This document shows, in pieces, positions 21,713 to 31,500 of a stretch of DNA of 64,000 nucleotides. The stretch lies in assembly GCA_963781785.1 (NCBI GenBank), contig CAWAHD010000002.1:4960001-5024000 (forward strand). The letters run 5' to 3'. The notes beneath the pieces are model-generated. The model ran no database searches and was not told where the DNA came from. It was given only the letters and a program-made list of their open reading frames with translations. The position numbers and the translations under genes were made by a program. The stretch's first letter is position 1, and every line of letters starts with the position of its first letter. The DNA comes from CAWAHD01 sp963781785 (GTDB lineage Bacteria; Planctomycetota; Planctomycetia; Isosphaerales; Isosphaeraceae).

Positions 21713-24700
21713 TCAGCCCTTTGTCACGGCCTCGTCGAGATTCAAGAGCACACGCGCCAGGACGGTCCAGGCCGCGCGGTCGCTGGCGTCTCCCTCGCCG
21801 GGTCCGGCGATCTTGGCCGCATCGAGCTCCTTGCGCCGAGCCGCCCTTTCTGCGCCAGGAAAAACCGCGAGAGCTCCGACACCTCATCCCGGTCGGGCGC
21901 CCGCGTGAGGCAGCGGCGGAACAGCGCATCGACCCGCTGTTCCACGGACCCTCCCTGCGCGGTCATGAGTTGCCCCAGCGCCTTGGCGGCCTCCTCGAAA
22001 ACGGGGTCATTCAAGAGTGTCAGCGCCTGGAGCGGCGTATTGGAAACTTCGCGCCGGGCGACGCAGACCTCGCCGCTGGGCGCGTCGAACGTCATCGCCA
22101 TGGCGAACGGAGCGGTTCGCTTGGTGAAGGTGTACAAGCCCCGGCGATAGCGGTCGCCCCCCGGGCTTGGTTTCCAGTCAAGGCCGCCGTAGGTCCCCTC
22201 GGTCGTGACGCCGGGCGGCTGCGGCGGGAAAACGCTGGGACCGCCGACGCGCTCCGAGAGCAAGCCGCTATCGCGCAGGGCGGCATCGCGGATCACCTCT
22301 GCCTCCAACCGGACGCGCGGACCCCGCGCGAGCAGGCGGTTCTCTGGATCTTTCGCCAGCAGCTCCGGCGTCGCCCGCGACGACTGCTGATAAGTCGCAC
22401 TCATGACGATTAATTTGTGCATGCGCTTGAGCGAGAAGCCTTGCCGGGGCAGCTCGAGCGCGAGCCAATCCAGCAGCTCGGGATGGCTGGGGGGCTCACC
22501 CTGGTAGCCGAAGTCCTGCGAGGTGCGCACCAGCCCATGTCCGAAGAACGCAGCCCACTGGCGGTTCATGGTCACCCGCGCCGAGAGCGGGTTGTCGGGC
22601 GAGACGAGCCACCGGGCCAGAGCCAGCCGGTTGGCAGGGACGTCTTTGGGCAAAGGGGGCAGGATCGAGAGCACCGCGGGCTGCACGCGCTCGGTCGGCT
22701 GGAGGTATTCGCCACGGTTGTGGATGAAAGTCGCCCGCGGATTATCGGGCGGGCGCTCCTGGAGAATCAAGGTCGTTGGATCTACGGGCATGAGCTTGCG
22801 GACCTGTTCAATCGCCGCCCGCTCCTGGGCCAGCTCGGGGGCAATCATCAGGTAATGCTGGCGGAGTTGGGCGGTCTGCTCTTTGGTCCGTTCTTCCTCG
22901 GGGGTGAGCAGAATCTCCTCGATCTCGGTGGGCATGTCTCGTGTCGCGATGGGCTGCGGGTCGGTCGTGACCGAGATCCGGAAGCGGCCCAGCCCGGCCG
23001 CGTAATAGCGCTCGAACAGCAACTGGACGACCAGATCCGTGGCATTGTTCAGCGGCTCCTCCGAGCTGAAAAACGGCGAACTGCGCTGTCCCTGGCCGCC
23101 GCCCAGCGACCAGCCGGTCTGCGGATCGCCGTCGATCGCGGCCGCACAGGCCGCAGGCTTCTGGCCGGTGGCGGTCGCTTGCTTGATCGCCACTGCCTTG
23201 TCGCCGGCGCGCACCGTCAACTCGCTCAGGAAGAAGTCACCGGCTGGTCCCTCGTAGAAGACTCGGCCCGGCCCGCCGTGAGGCAGCCGCTCGTCGGGGA
23301 GGACCTCGAGCCGGATTCCGGTGATTCGCTTCAGTCCGGTCGAAAATCGAAGCGTATAGAGATCTCGCTTGCTCTGGTCGCCGCTGGCGAAGATGGATCC
23401 GTCTGCTTGAACGCTGAGATGGGGCAGATTCGCCGTGGCCGCGGTCGGTTTGAGCACACTCCAGCGCACCGCCTGCGCCGCTTCACGCCCCGCCCATTCG
23501 GTGAACCGGCTCTCCATGTTCGCCTTTCTGCGGTCCTCGACGGTTCGCCGGTCATCGGCGTTTGCCGCTGGAACGGGGGGGAATCGATTGGGGAGATCGG
23601 CGACCAGGGCAGCGATTTTCGTTTCCAGCTCGCGCCGGCGCCCTGTGGTTTTCGGAGTCGTGACGCTCATCTCGGGCTCATCGGCGTTGTTCAACAGGGC
23701 CATGAACTGGTAATAGTCACGATGGGGGATCGGGTCAAACTTGTGCGTATGGCACTGGGCGCAGCCGAGAGTCAGGCCCAGCCAGACCGTTGCAGTCGTG
23801 GCGACCCGGTCGGTCATCGCGTAGAACCGGAATTCCTGCGGGTCGATTCCGCCTTCCTCGTTGAGCATGGTGTTGCGATGAAAGCCTGTGGCAATCTTCT
23901 GGCTGGCCGTGGCATTGGGCAGTAAATCGCCGGCGAGCTGCTCGACGGTGAAACGGTCGAAGGGCACGTCCGCGTTCAATGCCTTGATCACCCAGTCGCG
24001 GTAGGGCCAGATCGAGCGGGTCCGGTCCTTCTCGTAGCCGTTGGTGTCGGCATAGCGGGCCAGATCGAGCCATCGTCTTGCCCAGCGCTCACCGTAATGC
24101 GGAGAGGCCAGCAGCCGGTCGACCAGATTCTCGTAAGCGGCGGGGGAACGGTCCTGCAAAAATGCGTCAACCTCTTCCGGCGTGGGGGGCAGGCCCACCA
24201 GGTCGAGGGATAAGCGCCGGATCAAGGTCGCGCGATCCGCCGGCTCGGAGGGCTCCAAGCCGGCCGCCTCCAATCTGGCCAGGATGAATCGATCAATGGT
24301 GTTCCGAGGCCAGTTGGCGTGGCGGACTCGCGGCGGCGTGCCACTCTGTGGCGGAATAAACGCCCAATGTGTCTTGTACTCGGCTCCGTCGGCGATCCAC
24401 TCTTTGAGAACCCGTTTGTCTGCGTCAGAGAGCGGGAGCTTGGCCGCGGGCGGCGGCATCCGTTCACTCGCATCGTCGCTGAAGATCCGCTGTACCAGCT
24501 CGCTCTCATCGGGTTTGCCCGGGACGATGGGAACGGCTCCCGAGGCCGCAGGACTCACAGCCTGGTTGCGCACGTCCAGGCGGAGCTTGGCCTTCCGCGC
24601 CTTGTCGTCCGGGCCGTGGCACTTGAAGCAGTGCCGCGCCAGGATCGGCCTGACCAGGCTCGTGAATACGTCGTGGTCGGTGCGCCCATGTCTTCTCCCC

Positions 24701-24764
24701 GAACAGGGAGAACGACGGTGGTGCTCAGTAATGCGGCAATAAACACGACCGATCGCATCCGCAC
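21713..24764 (-). CDS. DUF1549/DUF1553 protein with planctomycete cytochrome c domain, two frameshifts
   Basis: The signal peptide (SVVFIAALLSTTVVLPVRG) starts at ATG 24764. A PSCyt1 cytochrome c motif CFKCHG lies near 24630. DUF1549 follows (WPRNTIDRFILARLEAAGL, HYGERWARRWLDLARYADT, CAQCHTHKFDPI), then a jelly-roll middle and DUF1553 (RVTMNRQWAAFFGHGLV, NTPLQALTLLNDP). Frames change near 24690 and near 21840; after the second shift KELDAAKIAGPG leads to the stop at 21713. The protein is probably an exported heme-containing partner of DUF1501 in polysaccharide use. Confidence 0.85.
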
Positions 24765-24831
24765 ACCAAAGGCAAGGATTCTGGGAAGGAAGGTCCTGGA
24801 GGATTAGCGAGAAATCCTCGCGGTGGGTTCG

Positions 24832-26433
24832 TCATTTCATTGTACCGAGTTTGAGCGCCGAGCAACCAGTGCGCAGAGCGGCATGGGACCGGTGTTGGCA
24901 GTCCCCTGCGCAACCGCAAGGGAGCTCTGGGCTTTCATCATGCGGCGATGTGCTCCGATCGTGGCAAGAAAGCGGCACAGGGTGGCACGTTTTCAGCGGG
25001 TGTTCTTCACTTCCAGCCACGTTCGTGTCATTGCGTTCGATTCCGCAATCGTGAGCGCCGGTATCGTGTGGTTTGATATCGGCTGCGCATCGGTCAGAGT
25101 TGTCTGGTGCGGCTTGGTGAGGCTCATTGGCTTCGGTTCGCAAAAATCGAGGAGCGATTGAGATGTTGTCCGTCGCCGATTCTCGGTTCTCACTTTGCGG
25201 ATCGATGGAACTGGAGGGGTTGTCCGTTGCCGGTCGATCGTCATCCGTTTGCCGATTGTTCGAGTCGTCCGCCGTGGGTTGTAAATCCGCAGTTTGCGGT
25301 AGGGTGGGATTGTGGCAATTGTCAGGCTCCGGATCGCAGACCTCTGGAGCGGCTGACGTGTCGCCTTGATCGCCGATCTCGCCGGCTTCCAGGAACTCCT
25401 CGCACCCATTTTCCTCGGCGGCGCGGCGAAACTTAAAGAATTCATTGATGGACCGGGTGAACTTACGATGATTGCTCGTTTCGTACCGCCTCTGGAGCTC
25501 TCCCTCGTGGCTGTCGTCGAACGACAGACAGTCGGCCCGGCGTGCCTCGTCGCGCGCGGCCCGCTCCTGGGCTAAAGCGCGGTGCGCCTGCACTCGTTCG
25601 ATCGCCCGATCGACGATCCCGATGAGCACTCGCCGCGCGTTCTCGTGGTCCATCGCATTGATCATATCTGTCCATGTGCCCCGCACCCGCCGCGTGTAGT
25701 GCTTGTACTCGGTCGCCCCCAGGTCGCTACGGATCTCGGAATACGCATTGCCGCGCAAGGAATTGAGCGACCAGGCCGCGACGTAGAGGGTCGAAATCTC
25801 CCTGGATTTCCAACAGTCGATGGGCTGGTGACCCAGTAGTCTCACTGCCATGAATTTATGGTTGCCCTGCCAGGCCCCTCCTTGCTCAAGGAGTGCCCTC
25901 AGAGCCGACCACTCTTTGAGCATCCAATCGCAGCCGTGAACGGTGGTGGAGAGCTTCCGCACGATCCGCGCGGGATCGTCCGGGTCAATCGCGGCTCCCG
26001 AGTGGGAGGTCCGCGGCCCGACATGATTCCAGGGGATGGCGCCCGAGATCGCCGCGGGAACTCTACGATCGTGGAACAGCCGGCTGCCCAGGTCGTAGAC
26101 CTCCTCGAGTGCAAGATGATCGGCCCCTTCGATCGCCGATGTGAGCCGCGCGGTCTGGGCACGCACGACGCGGTCGTGCATCCACGATGCGTGCGCGATT
26201 TGAGCCGTCAAAATCGTTTCAATCCGGTTTCTCGGCACAAGCGTACCGGAAACGTCTGCCAGGAGCTGGTGATACTCCGCGGGATCCTCGCTGGGAATCA
26301 CCACCGTCTTGGCCGTCAGGCCGTGTTTGAGGCCGTTGAGACGTGATACGGAACGGCCGTTCACTGACCGGGGCCCGGTCGACTTGAGACAGTTGCGTCG
26401 ATTCGCCTCTACGCGCCGCTGAGATGTCGCCAT
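24832..26433 (-). CDS. Hypothetical protein of the TGPR-type N-terminal family, long low-complexity tail
   Basis: The 533-residue product begins ANRRNCLKSTGPRSVNGRS and continues SRLNGLKHGLTA. This N-terminus is typical of a multicopy hypothetical family that I recall from planctomycetes and soil bacteria. Residues 60-330 are mainly helical. The last 200 residues are rich in D, N, T, P and S and probably disordered. Catalytic residues are not recognised. Families with this start are often found near dispersed repeats, and the next 1.6 kb downstream of its start is repeat-rich. The function is unknown. Confidence 0.65.
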   Translation of the reverse strand: MATSQRRVEANRRNCLKSTGPRSVNGRSVSRLNGLKHGLTAKTVVIPSEDPAEYHQLLADVSGTLVPRNRIETILTAQIAHASWMHDRVVRAQTARLTSAIEGADHLALEEVYDLGSRLFHDRRVPAAISGAIPWNHVGPRTSHSGAAIDPDDPARIVRKLSTTVHGCDWMLKEWSALRALLEQGGAWQGNHKFMAVRLLGHQPIDCWKSREISTLYVAAWSLNSLRGNAYSEIRSDLGATEYKHYTRRVRGTWTDMINAMDHENARRVLIGIVDRAIERVQAHRALAQERAARDEARRADCLSFDDSHEGELQRRYETSNHRKFTRSINEFFKFRRAAEENGCEEFLEAGEIGDQGDTSAAPEVCDPEPDNCHNPTLPQTADLQPTADDSNNRQTDDDRPATDNPSSSIDPQSENRESATDNISIAPRFLRTEANEPHQAAPDNSDRCAADIKPHDTGAHDCGIERNDTNVAGSEEHPLKTCHPVPLSCHDRSTSPHDESPELPCGCAGDCQHRSHAALRTGCSALKLGTMK

Positions 26434-26525
26434 CGCTCTCTGTTCCTCGTTGTTACGCTCAAGCGTTTAGTGAGTGAAGTCGGGACATGGGTCGATCCCA
26501 ATCGCGACCGCGGGACGAAGTTTGA

Positions 26526-26555
26526 CGTAGGTCAGGCTTTCCAGCCTGACCTACG
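26526..26555. repeat. REP-like perfect palindrome
   Basis: The 13-nt arm CGTAGGTCAGGCT and its exact complement AGCCTGACCTACG flank the loop TTCC. It lies 90 bp upstream of the TGPR-family gene start. The form is that of a dispersed repetitive extragenic palindrome or a terminator for unknown upstream transcription. Confidence 0.75.
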
Positions 26556-27073
26556 AATGCACATTCCTTGATTCGGCGCGGCGTCTTCCGACGATCGCGA
26601 CCGTGCGGGCACGTTGCCGCGGACTACCGACGACCCTGCCCGGATCAGGGCACAATGGTCAGTTCGATTTGTTTGACCGGAGGTGTACGGGGCGGTGTGA
26701 GCCGCGCCACGCGGGTTCATGACACGTGCATGAATACATTATGCAACGTGGCGCCCGGAACCTGGCATGCTACCGAGCGGTATAATGGCTGACGCGTGGT
26801 GCGATGGGCTTGAGAGGATTGAGGATGCGCTGTTTTCCAGAAGAAAGTTAGGTGACACTAAGTGGCGCGTGTTCAATCGCAAGTTGGTGGACATCAGTCA
26901 CTGATTTGATCGGACGTTCGGATTCCGGGTTCGAGACGCGGGCGGCAAGTATCGCTCGAACATCGTTTGGGTCGATCCGGAATTCGCTGGCGAGATCGAT
27001 CTTGCATGGGTCCGATGGGCGGTCGGCCGGTCGAACGGTTGATCGAGCGGTGATCGTGATCGAACGCTGAGCT

Positions 27074-27188
27074 GTTTCCATCCGCTCCCGGCGCCGTGCC
27101 GGGGAGAAAGCGGGGGGGACGGGCGTCCCGCACGTCAGTCAGAGGAGCGTTTTCATCCGCTGCCGGCGCCGTGGCCGGGAGAAAACGG
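27074..27188. repeat. Imperfect direct repeat of about 39 bp
   Basis: Two related units (27074-27113 and 27151-27188) share TTCATCCGCTxCCGGCGCCG-type sequence followed by GGGAGAAAxCGGG. They are separated by 37 bp. They are probably dispersed-repeat debris. Confidence 0.5.
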
Positions 27189-27257
27189 GCCGGTCGCGGT
27201 CCGTGTTGTCGACGGATTGCCCTGAGCCCCTCGAGGGGGACATTCCGGGGCATCTTG

Positions 27258-27428
27258 TCAGATCTCGTCGAGGACCGTTGACGGAACAAAACAACGAGTT
27301 GCCGGGAGCTTGCGGGAAATGATGTGATCGATCTCGAACGGGATGTGCGTCGCGTTCTGTGGCAGGCGGCAATACTCGCAGCGTCCGGCAGCTCGCTGGC
27401 GGACATGGAGGGTGCGGGCTCCGACCAT
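27258..27428 (-). pseudogene. Truncated HNH endonuclease
   Basis: The 56-codon reading from ATG 27428 gives VRQRAAGRCEYCRLPQN and FEIDHIISRKLPATRC, the first half of an HNH homing-type nuclease (CxxC and DHI). It then runs out of homology to a stop at 27258. A full member would be about 130-150 residues. It starts 5 bp after the stop of the 95-residue gene, a pairing I recognise from other planctomycetes and cyanobacteria. It is inactive as read. Confidence 0.7.
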
Positions 27429-27432
27429 GCCG

Positions 27433-27720
27433 TCAGTGAACCTTCTGGTGCTTTTTCAGAGCTCGACGGGCCTTCGAGTGCATCAGATCGAGCAGGAAGC
27501 CGACGCGGCGGTAATTCTCGAGCTCGTGCTTTTCCTTGGCGGTGAGTTTCCCTTCCTGGTTCTTTGTTACCAGTTGGTGCATCCGCTCGAGTTGGCCTTT
27601 GTCGAAGCGAACTGCCAACCATCCCTCCGCAGCGGCCAGTGACAAAGCGTCATCGTCGGGCCAAGTCAGATGCGAGAGGATTGCCGTGTCGCTGGTGGAA
27701 GAGGCAGTGTGGGTTGCCAT
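27433..27720 (-). CDS. Small partner protein of HNH nuclease
   Basis: The 95-residue protein is helical, with ALSLAAAEGWLAVRF, NQEGKLTAKEKHELENYRRV and a basic tail KARRALKKH. This family is commonly encoded directly upstream of an HNH nuclease gene, and here the broken HNH follows at once. Its role is unknown; a control or immunity function is only a guess. ATG start at 27720. Confidence 0.7.
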   Translation of the reverse strand: MATHTASSTSDTAILSHLTWPDDDALSLAAAEGWLAVRFDKGQLERMHQLVTKNQEGKLTAKEKHELENYRRVGFLLDLMHSKARRALKKHQKVH

Positions 27721-28099
27721 GAGATTACATATCTACGTAGTTTAATATAGAAGTTACGAGTATTTTAGCCGAAGAACGGCAGCTTGGCAACCGGCCATGC
27801 GATGAGTCGTGACCCGAGGAGCCAATTCACTGCTATCTTGAGGCGGTCGACCCGTTGTAGCTAGGGCAGGAGAAGGGCCGACCCCTCGATGACGGGCTCG
27901 CCCTTGCTTTTTGTGTGACATATATCGTGAGGGTGAGTCAGGATTACAGAACGCCCTTTGTGTTACGCCAATTTGGGGCACGGTCAAGCGGTGGGTAGTT
28001 TTTGATTTGACAACGTGGTGTCGGCCTCCGTAAAGTACGTACATGCACCGTATATCACGGCTCAATGTACGGATCAATCGGGAACAATGGAGGTGACGA
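27721..28099. other. Intergenic region before YfbU
   Basis: The stretch is AT-richer than the flanks and lies between two divergent genes. I see no coding or RNA feature. A promoter for the YfbU gene is expected in 27990-28080 but no clear consensus pair is present. Confidence 0.4.
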
Positions 28100-28819
28100 A
28101 TGGCAACCGCGGCAAAAACAGAACGGTTTGAGCTCCGGCTCGATCCCGGCACCATCGAGGCTGTGGACGCATGGCGTGGTCGGCAGGCGGATATTCCATC
28201 GAGAGCAGAAGCAGTGCGGCGCCTGGTCGAAGGAGGCTTGGCAACGCCGAAAGAACGCGAGCTCAGACTCAGCGACGGCGAGAAGCTGATTATCTTGATG
28301 CTCTGCGACATCCACAAGCAGATGAAAATAAAAGGCGAGATTGAGCCCGATTTTGTTGCGGCCAGCATATTCCACGGGAGCCTTTGGGCTTTGGGCTGGG
28401 AATACACTGGCATATTTCACGGCCGCGAAGACAAGCAAGCGACGCTACATGAGGTACTCACGATTTTGGATATGTGGTCGTTTATTGAAGGCGGCTATAG
28501 CAAGCTGAGCAAGAAGGAGAAGGACCGTGTTGCAGCGGAGGCCGATCTAGTCGGTAAGCGCGTCGTTTTCAGGGGATTCGATGGCAACTACGAAAGCGAG
28601 CATCTGGGCGTCGCCGGATTCTTGATAAAGCAGATGGGGCGGTTTTCCGAATTCAAAGACCGCGACCTCAATTCGCATTGCCCGTTGTTGAACGCCTACA
28701 GGCGTATGACGAAGGTTTTCGAGCCGATGCGTGCGAACTTGATAGGCCACCAGCTCACTGCTTCGCAGATCATTGAAATTCTTAAAGCAGAGGGGAATCC
28801 AGACGCCCAGAGGCGCTAA
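28100..28819 (+). CDS. YfbU family protein with N-terminal ribbon-helix-helix-like segment
   Basis: The 239-residue product starts with a ribbon-helix-helix-like region (ERFELRLDPGTIEAVDAW, SRAEAVRRLVEGGL). The YfbU domain follows (LRLSDGEKLIILMLCDIHK, WALGWEYTGIFHG, FRGFDGNYESEH, SHCPLLNAYRRM). YfbU proteins are of unknown biochemical role; E. coli YfbU has been linked to toxicity and stress death. An AATGGAGGTGACGA ribosome-binding region precedes ATG 28100. Base composition is lower in GC than the neighbours, which suggests acquisition. Confidence 0.85.
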   Translation: MATAAKTERFELRLDPGTIEAVDAWRGRQADIPSRAEAVRRLVEGGLATPKERELRLSDGEKLIILMLCDIHKQMKIKGEIEPDFVAASIFHGSLWALGWEYTGIFHGREDKQATLHEVLTILDMWSFIEGGYSKLSKKEKDRVAAEADLVGKRVVFRGFDGNYESEHLGVAGFLIKQMGRFSEFKDRDLNSHCPLLNAYRRMTKVFEPMRANLIGHQLTASQIIEILKAEGNPDAQRR

Positions 28820-29036
28820 AGAGTGACCGGTATGGTCAAAACATTGATGGATTCGCCTTGTTCGCGATGCCTGAAAGAAAGATCGCTAAGTTGGTGGTGG
28901 TCAAACGGGAGAGGAATCAATGCCCGAAAACACGATTAAGCACTACGTAAGCTCCTCATGTCAGTAACAGCGTCCGACGGTACCACTTTGCGAGCCACTG
29001 TTACATGTGTACGAGCAATCGTCTGACGGCGCACTT

Positions 29037-29081
29037 TTGCCTCAAACGGCCTCAGCACAAGGTGAAGGGCGTTTGAGGCAA
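29037..29081. repeat. Inverted repeat at the end of the broken VapC gene
   Basis: Twelve-base arms TTGCCTCAAACG (29037-29048) and CGTTTGAGGCAA (29070-29081) flank a 21-nt loop. The homology of the PIN-domain gene stops just before this structure. It could be an inserted element end or a terminator. Confidence 0.65.
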
Positions 29082-29282
29082 CACGTGTGCCCCCGAACGC
29101 ATGGGGGTTTTCCGTTTGCGGCGGCGCACGACGGCGCAGGTCACTTCGACGGCGGTGATGTGGGCGACGTAGATGATCGTGGACGGGTTGTGGCGCGTGA
29201 AGCCGCGCACCCAGACGGTGCCGGTTTCCACGACATAGCGCTTGACCAGCGCGCTGGAATCGACGAAGTAGGCGGCGGCCAC
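29052..29282 (-). pseudogene. Truncated VapC-like PIN-domain toxin
   Basis: GTG 29282 starts 1 base after the antitoxin-like stop. YFVDSSALVKRYV carries the first PIN aspartate and ITAVEVTCAVVRRRK the conserved glutamate. The other acidic residues of the PIN site are missing because homology ends after about 60 residues. Normal length is about 130-140. It is probably inactive. Confidence 0.7.
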
Positions 29283-29283
29283 T

Positions 29284-29616
29284 TCAGCATCGCTCGCGGA
29301 GGATGGTTTCCGACAGCGGCTCGCCCTTGATGGGCACGGGCGCATCGTCGGGATCGTCGTCGTCGATGTCGAGGGAGGGGTCGGGCCGGCGGCGGATGAG
29401 GCCGCGTGCCATCATCTTCCGGTGAAGCTTGTCGATGGAAGCCGGCTTCTTTGCCTGGGCGGGCTTGGCACGTTTGGTGGCCTTGCCGGGTGCCGGTGCC
29501 GCAGGCTTCTTCGACGGGGCGAGCTGCTTGTCGAGCTGCTGGCGGAGCTTTTCCAACTGCTCGGCCGACAGGCACTTGATGCTCCTCAGGAGGTGATTGA
29601 AATCGGTGTGCGTCAT
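29284..29616 (-). CDS. Antitoxin-like partner of the PIN protein
   Basis: The 110-residue protein has an N-terminal helix-rich part (FNHLLRSIKCLSAEQLEKL), a Lys/Pro/Ala-rich linker and an acidic C-terminus (DIDDDDPDDAPVPIKG). Position and spacing match the upstream gene of a VapBC-type pair. The fold class of the DNA-binding part is not clear. Confidence 0.6.
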   Translation of the reverse strand: MTHTDFNHLLRSIKCLSAEQLEKLRQQLDKQLAPSKKPAAPAPGKATKRAKPAQAKKPASIDKLHRKMMARGLIRRRPDPSLDIDDDDPDDAPVPIKGEPLSETILRERC

Positions 29617-29927
29617 AGGTATATCAGCGAGTAATTATTGAGTTACGCTTCTTTTAGCTAGATTACGACGGCCGGGGGCGTTTGCCGAGTTCTACTACGA
29701 GAGATCGGCGAACAACCGGAAGATCGACGGCCCAGGACCGACGACGTCCCCCGCGCCGCCGAAGCTGCCGGTTGGGCATCGGGAGCGGGCGAGATGTCGG
29801 CGCGATTGGCGAGAACGTTTCTTGTCCACTCCTCGTGGATTTGGTCCGTCCAACGGGGCGAGATCGCCCCAGGCAGCCGCCGAGATTCGCCAGATGGTGC
29901 ACGCCCAAGCGGGCGGCGACCACAATC

Positions 29928-30096
29928 GTCGCCTTTCCCTCCGCGAAAGATTGGCCTCCCAACAAGCGATACGCGACTTTATTCTGACATCTGCGTTTGG
30001 CGATCCTTCATTTGTCACTGGGATGGAAGGATTTACCGAGCATCGGCGAAGTTTTTAGCAGAGAGAATGCGCAACTTTCGCGGAGCGAAAGGCGAC
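29928..30096. mobile_element. REPIN/MITE-like element, copy A (169 bp)
   Basis: The element is bounded by 22-bp inverted terminal repeats (left begins GTCGCCTTTC, right ends GAAAGGCGAC). Each has a 7-bp internal hairpin CTTTCGC-GGA-GCGAAAG; the left end of this copy has one mismatch. Interior sequence (CCTCCCAACAAGCGATACGC and following) aligns without gaps to copy B. No transposase is encoded nearby. Confidence 0.75.
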
Positions 30097-30106
30097 GAAT
30101 GCACAA

Positions 30107-30128
30107 CTTTCGCGGAGCGAAAGGCGAC
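30107..30128. repeat. Solitary terminal repeat of the REPIN-like element
   Basis: Exact repeat of the right end of copy A (CTTTCGCGGAGCGAAAGG followed by CGAC), 10 bp downstream of it. Confidence 0.75.
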
Positions 30129-30560
30129 TTTGTTTTGACCCCGGCGTTGTTACCCGTATTCATCTGCGTTCGTGGCGTCCGCTGGAACAAAGGGACAACA
30201 CTGTTCGGCGCGGATCGCCGACCCCGCCGCCGGCCCGACTGCAGGTCTCCTCTGTTCGGCTCGGGGTTTTCCACGATCACCCGTTCGAGCGGGATCGGGT
30301 CGGGGATCAGGGTGCCATCGAGGCCCACTTCGCGGTGGAAGTGCCGACTGGTCTATTCGGAAGCGAAGATCACGGCCCAGACGCCGGTGAATCCGTGGCG
30401 GTCGTTGTCGCCGCGGATGAACGCGGATCCGACGCCAGGGAAACGAGATCAGACAACCGGGGAACCTTTAACCACGGAATGCACCGATCTGCATGGAAGA
30501 AGACGGCCGTAAGACCGTTCCCCAATCTGATGACGCCGATCGCCGCAGGTGGGTCTATCT

Positions 30561-30582
30561 GTCGCCTTTCGCTCCGCGACAG
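30561..30582. repeat. Solitary terminal repeat of the REPIN-like element
   Basis: Left-end orientation GTCGCCTTTCGCTCCGCG followed by ACAG, differing from the copy B left end by one base. It lies 68 bp before copy B. Confidence 0.7.
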
Positions 30583-30650
30583 TGTGTTGTCGCAACCGGC
30601 GATTTGGCCTCTCGGAACGAAGGATTCATCGAGAATCGCCAATTTCGTTT

Positions 30651-30819
30651 GTCGCCTTTCGCTCCGCGAAAGATTGCCCTCCCAATACGCGATGCGCGAC
30701 TTAATTCTGATGTCAGAACTTGGTGGGGAGTGATTCATCACTCGGCTGCGAGGATTTACTGAGCATTGGCGTGGTTATTGGTAGAGCAAACGCACAACTT
30801 TCGCGGAGCGAAAGGCGAC
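30651..30819. mobile_element. REPIN/MITE-like element, copy B (169 bp)
   Basis: Same length and ends as copy A, with perfect 22-bp inverted terminal repeats here. The interior has diverged from copy A, but conserved blocks (CGCGACTTWATTCTGA, GGATTTACYGAGCATYGGCG) align in register. Confidence 0.75.
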
Positions 30820-31204
30820 GATTGAGGTCGTCGCGCGCTTGTGACCGACCCAGCGACTCCGCCCAACGTCTTTTGCACGATCGCGCGTGCCAACGTCAGC
30901 CGATTGTGGGTGTGGCGACGCGTTGCCGGCTGATCGGCCCGGCACCGTTCACTCGGTCGACCTTTCTCAGGGCTCTACCTTGCGTGGCCTCTTTCATCCT
31001 GGTCCCCGATGTGATTGATCCTTCAGAACAAGGATTGAAACACAAGGTCCGACTCGCGATCGCGGAATGATGACCGGTACAATGAATGGACCATGACGAC
31101 CCGATGTGCTGGCCCGTCGTGGGGATCCTGGCGCTCGCGGCCGGCGGTCTGGTGATGGTTTGCTGGCGGGCGGGGAAGAAAGGAACCTGATCCATGGCAT
31201 TCAA

Positions 31205-31366
31205 CTACAGATGGGACACCCTCTTAACGATACGAACGCCGAAGCCATACCGGCTGGGGTCGATCTCGGGATTTGAGCCAATTTCGATCACGTAGACCGA
31301 GCCACGTCGCGGCGGATTCGTGGCGCGAGGCCCTGGCGTGTGGGTCACCGTCTTGTCTTCGGCCAT
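31205..31366 (-). CDS. Small hypothetical protein (53 residues)
   Basis: ATG 31366 is preceded by AGGTG at suitable spacing. The product starts MAEDKTVTHTPGPRAT and continues RRGSVYVIEIGSNPE and YGFGVRIVKRVSHL. The beta-strand-like ending is coherent, but I know no family. It could be the tail of a lost larger gene. Confidence 0.4.
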   Translation of the reverse strand: MAEDKTVTHTPGPRATNPPRRGSVYVIEIGSNPEIDPSRYGFGVRIVKRVSHL

Positions 31367-31500
31367 CGTCGCGCACCTGAAAACGATCGCGAACCGCCGT
31401 TACGGACCCCGTGACCGATTCGATCAGGGGCCCTCTCCGTGCTTCACGGCTTCAGCTCGCCCGGCACGCGGCAAAGGGGCGGTCAGCGGAGCGTCCGACG

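Larger units (their letters stand above)
26434..27257. other. Gene-poor, repeat-bearing intergenic region
   Basis: No reading frame here shows family features. The stretch holds the 26526-26555 palindrome and two imperfect direct repeats at 27074-27113 and 27151-27188. The short open frames in it are GC-driven and unsupported. Confidence 0.5.
29617..31204. other. Gene-poor region with REPIN-like elements
   Basis: About 1.6 kb without a supported gene. It contains two 169-bp elements (29928-30096 and 30651-30819), two solitary terminal repeats (30107-30128 and 30561-30582) and low-similarity debris. A short minus-strand reading near 30330-30240 (VGLDGTLIPDPIPLERV) looks like a gene remnant of unknown family. 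Confidence 0.5.

Noticed and set aside
22417..23925. Long plus-strand open frame opposite the DUF1549/DUF1553 gene
   Set aside because: It mirrors codon structure of the real minus-strand gene, has no motif and no ribosome-binding site. Long antisense frames are expected at this GC content.
26848..27081. 77-residue minus-strand open frame
   Set aside because: No family features and located in repeat debris.
31104..31190. 28-residue single-helix reading (MCWPVVGILALAAGGLVMVC)
   Set aside because: Looks like the C-terminal anchor of a lost protein. It has no ribosome-binding site, so it was not called a gene.
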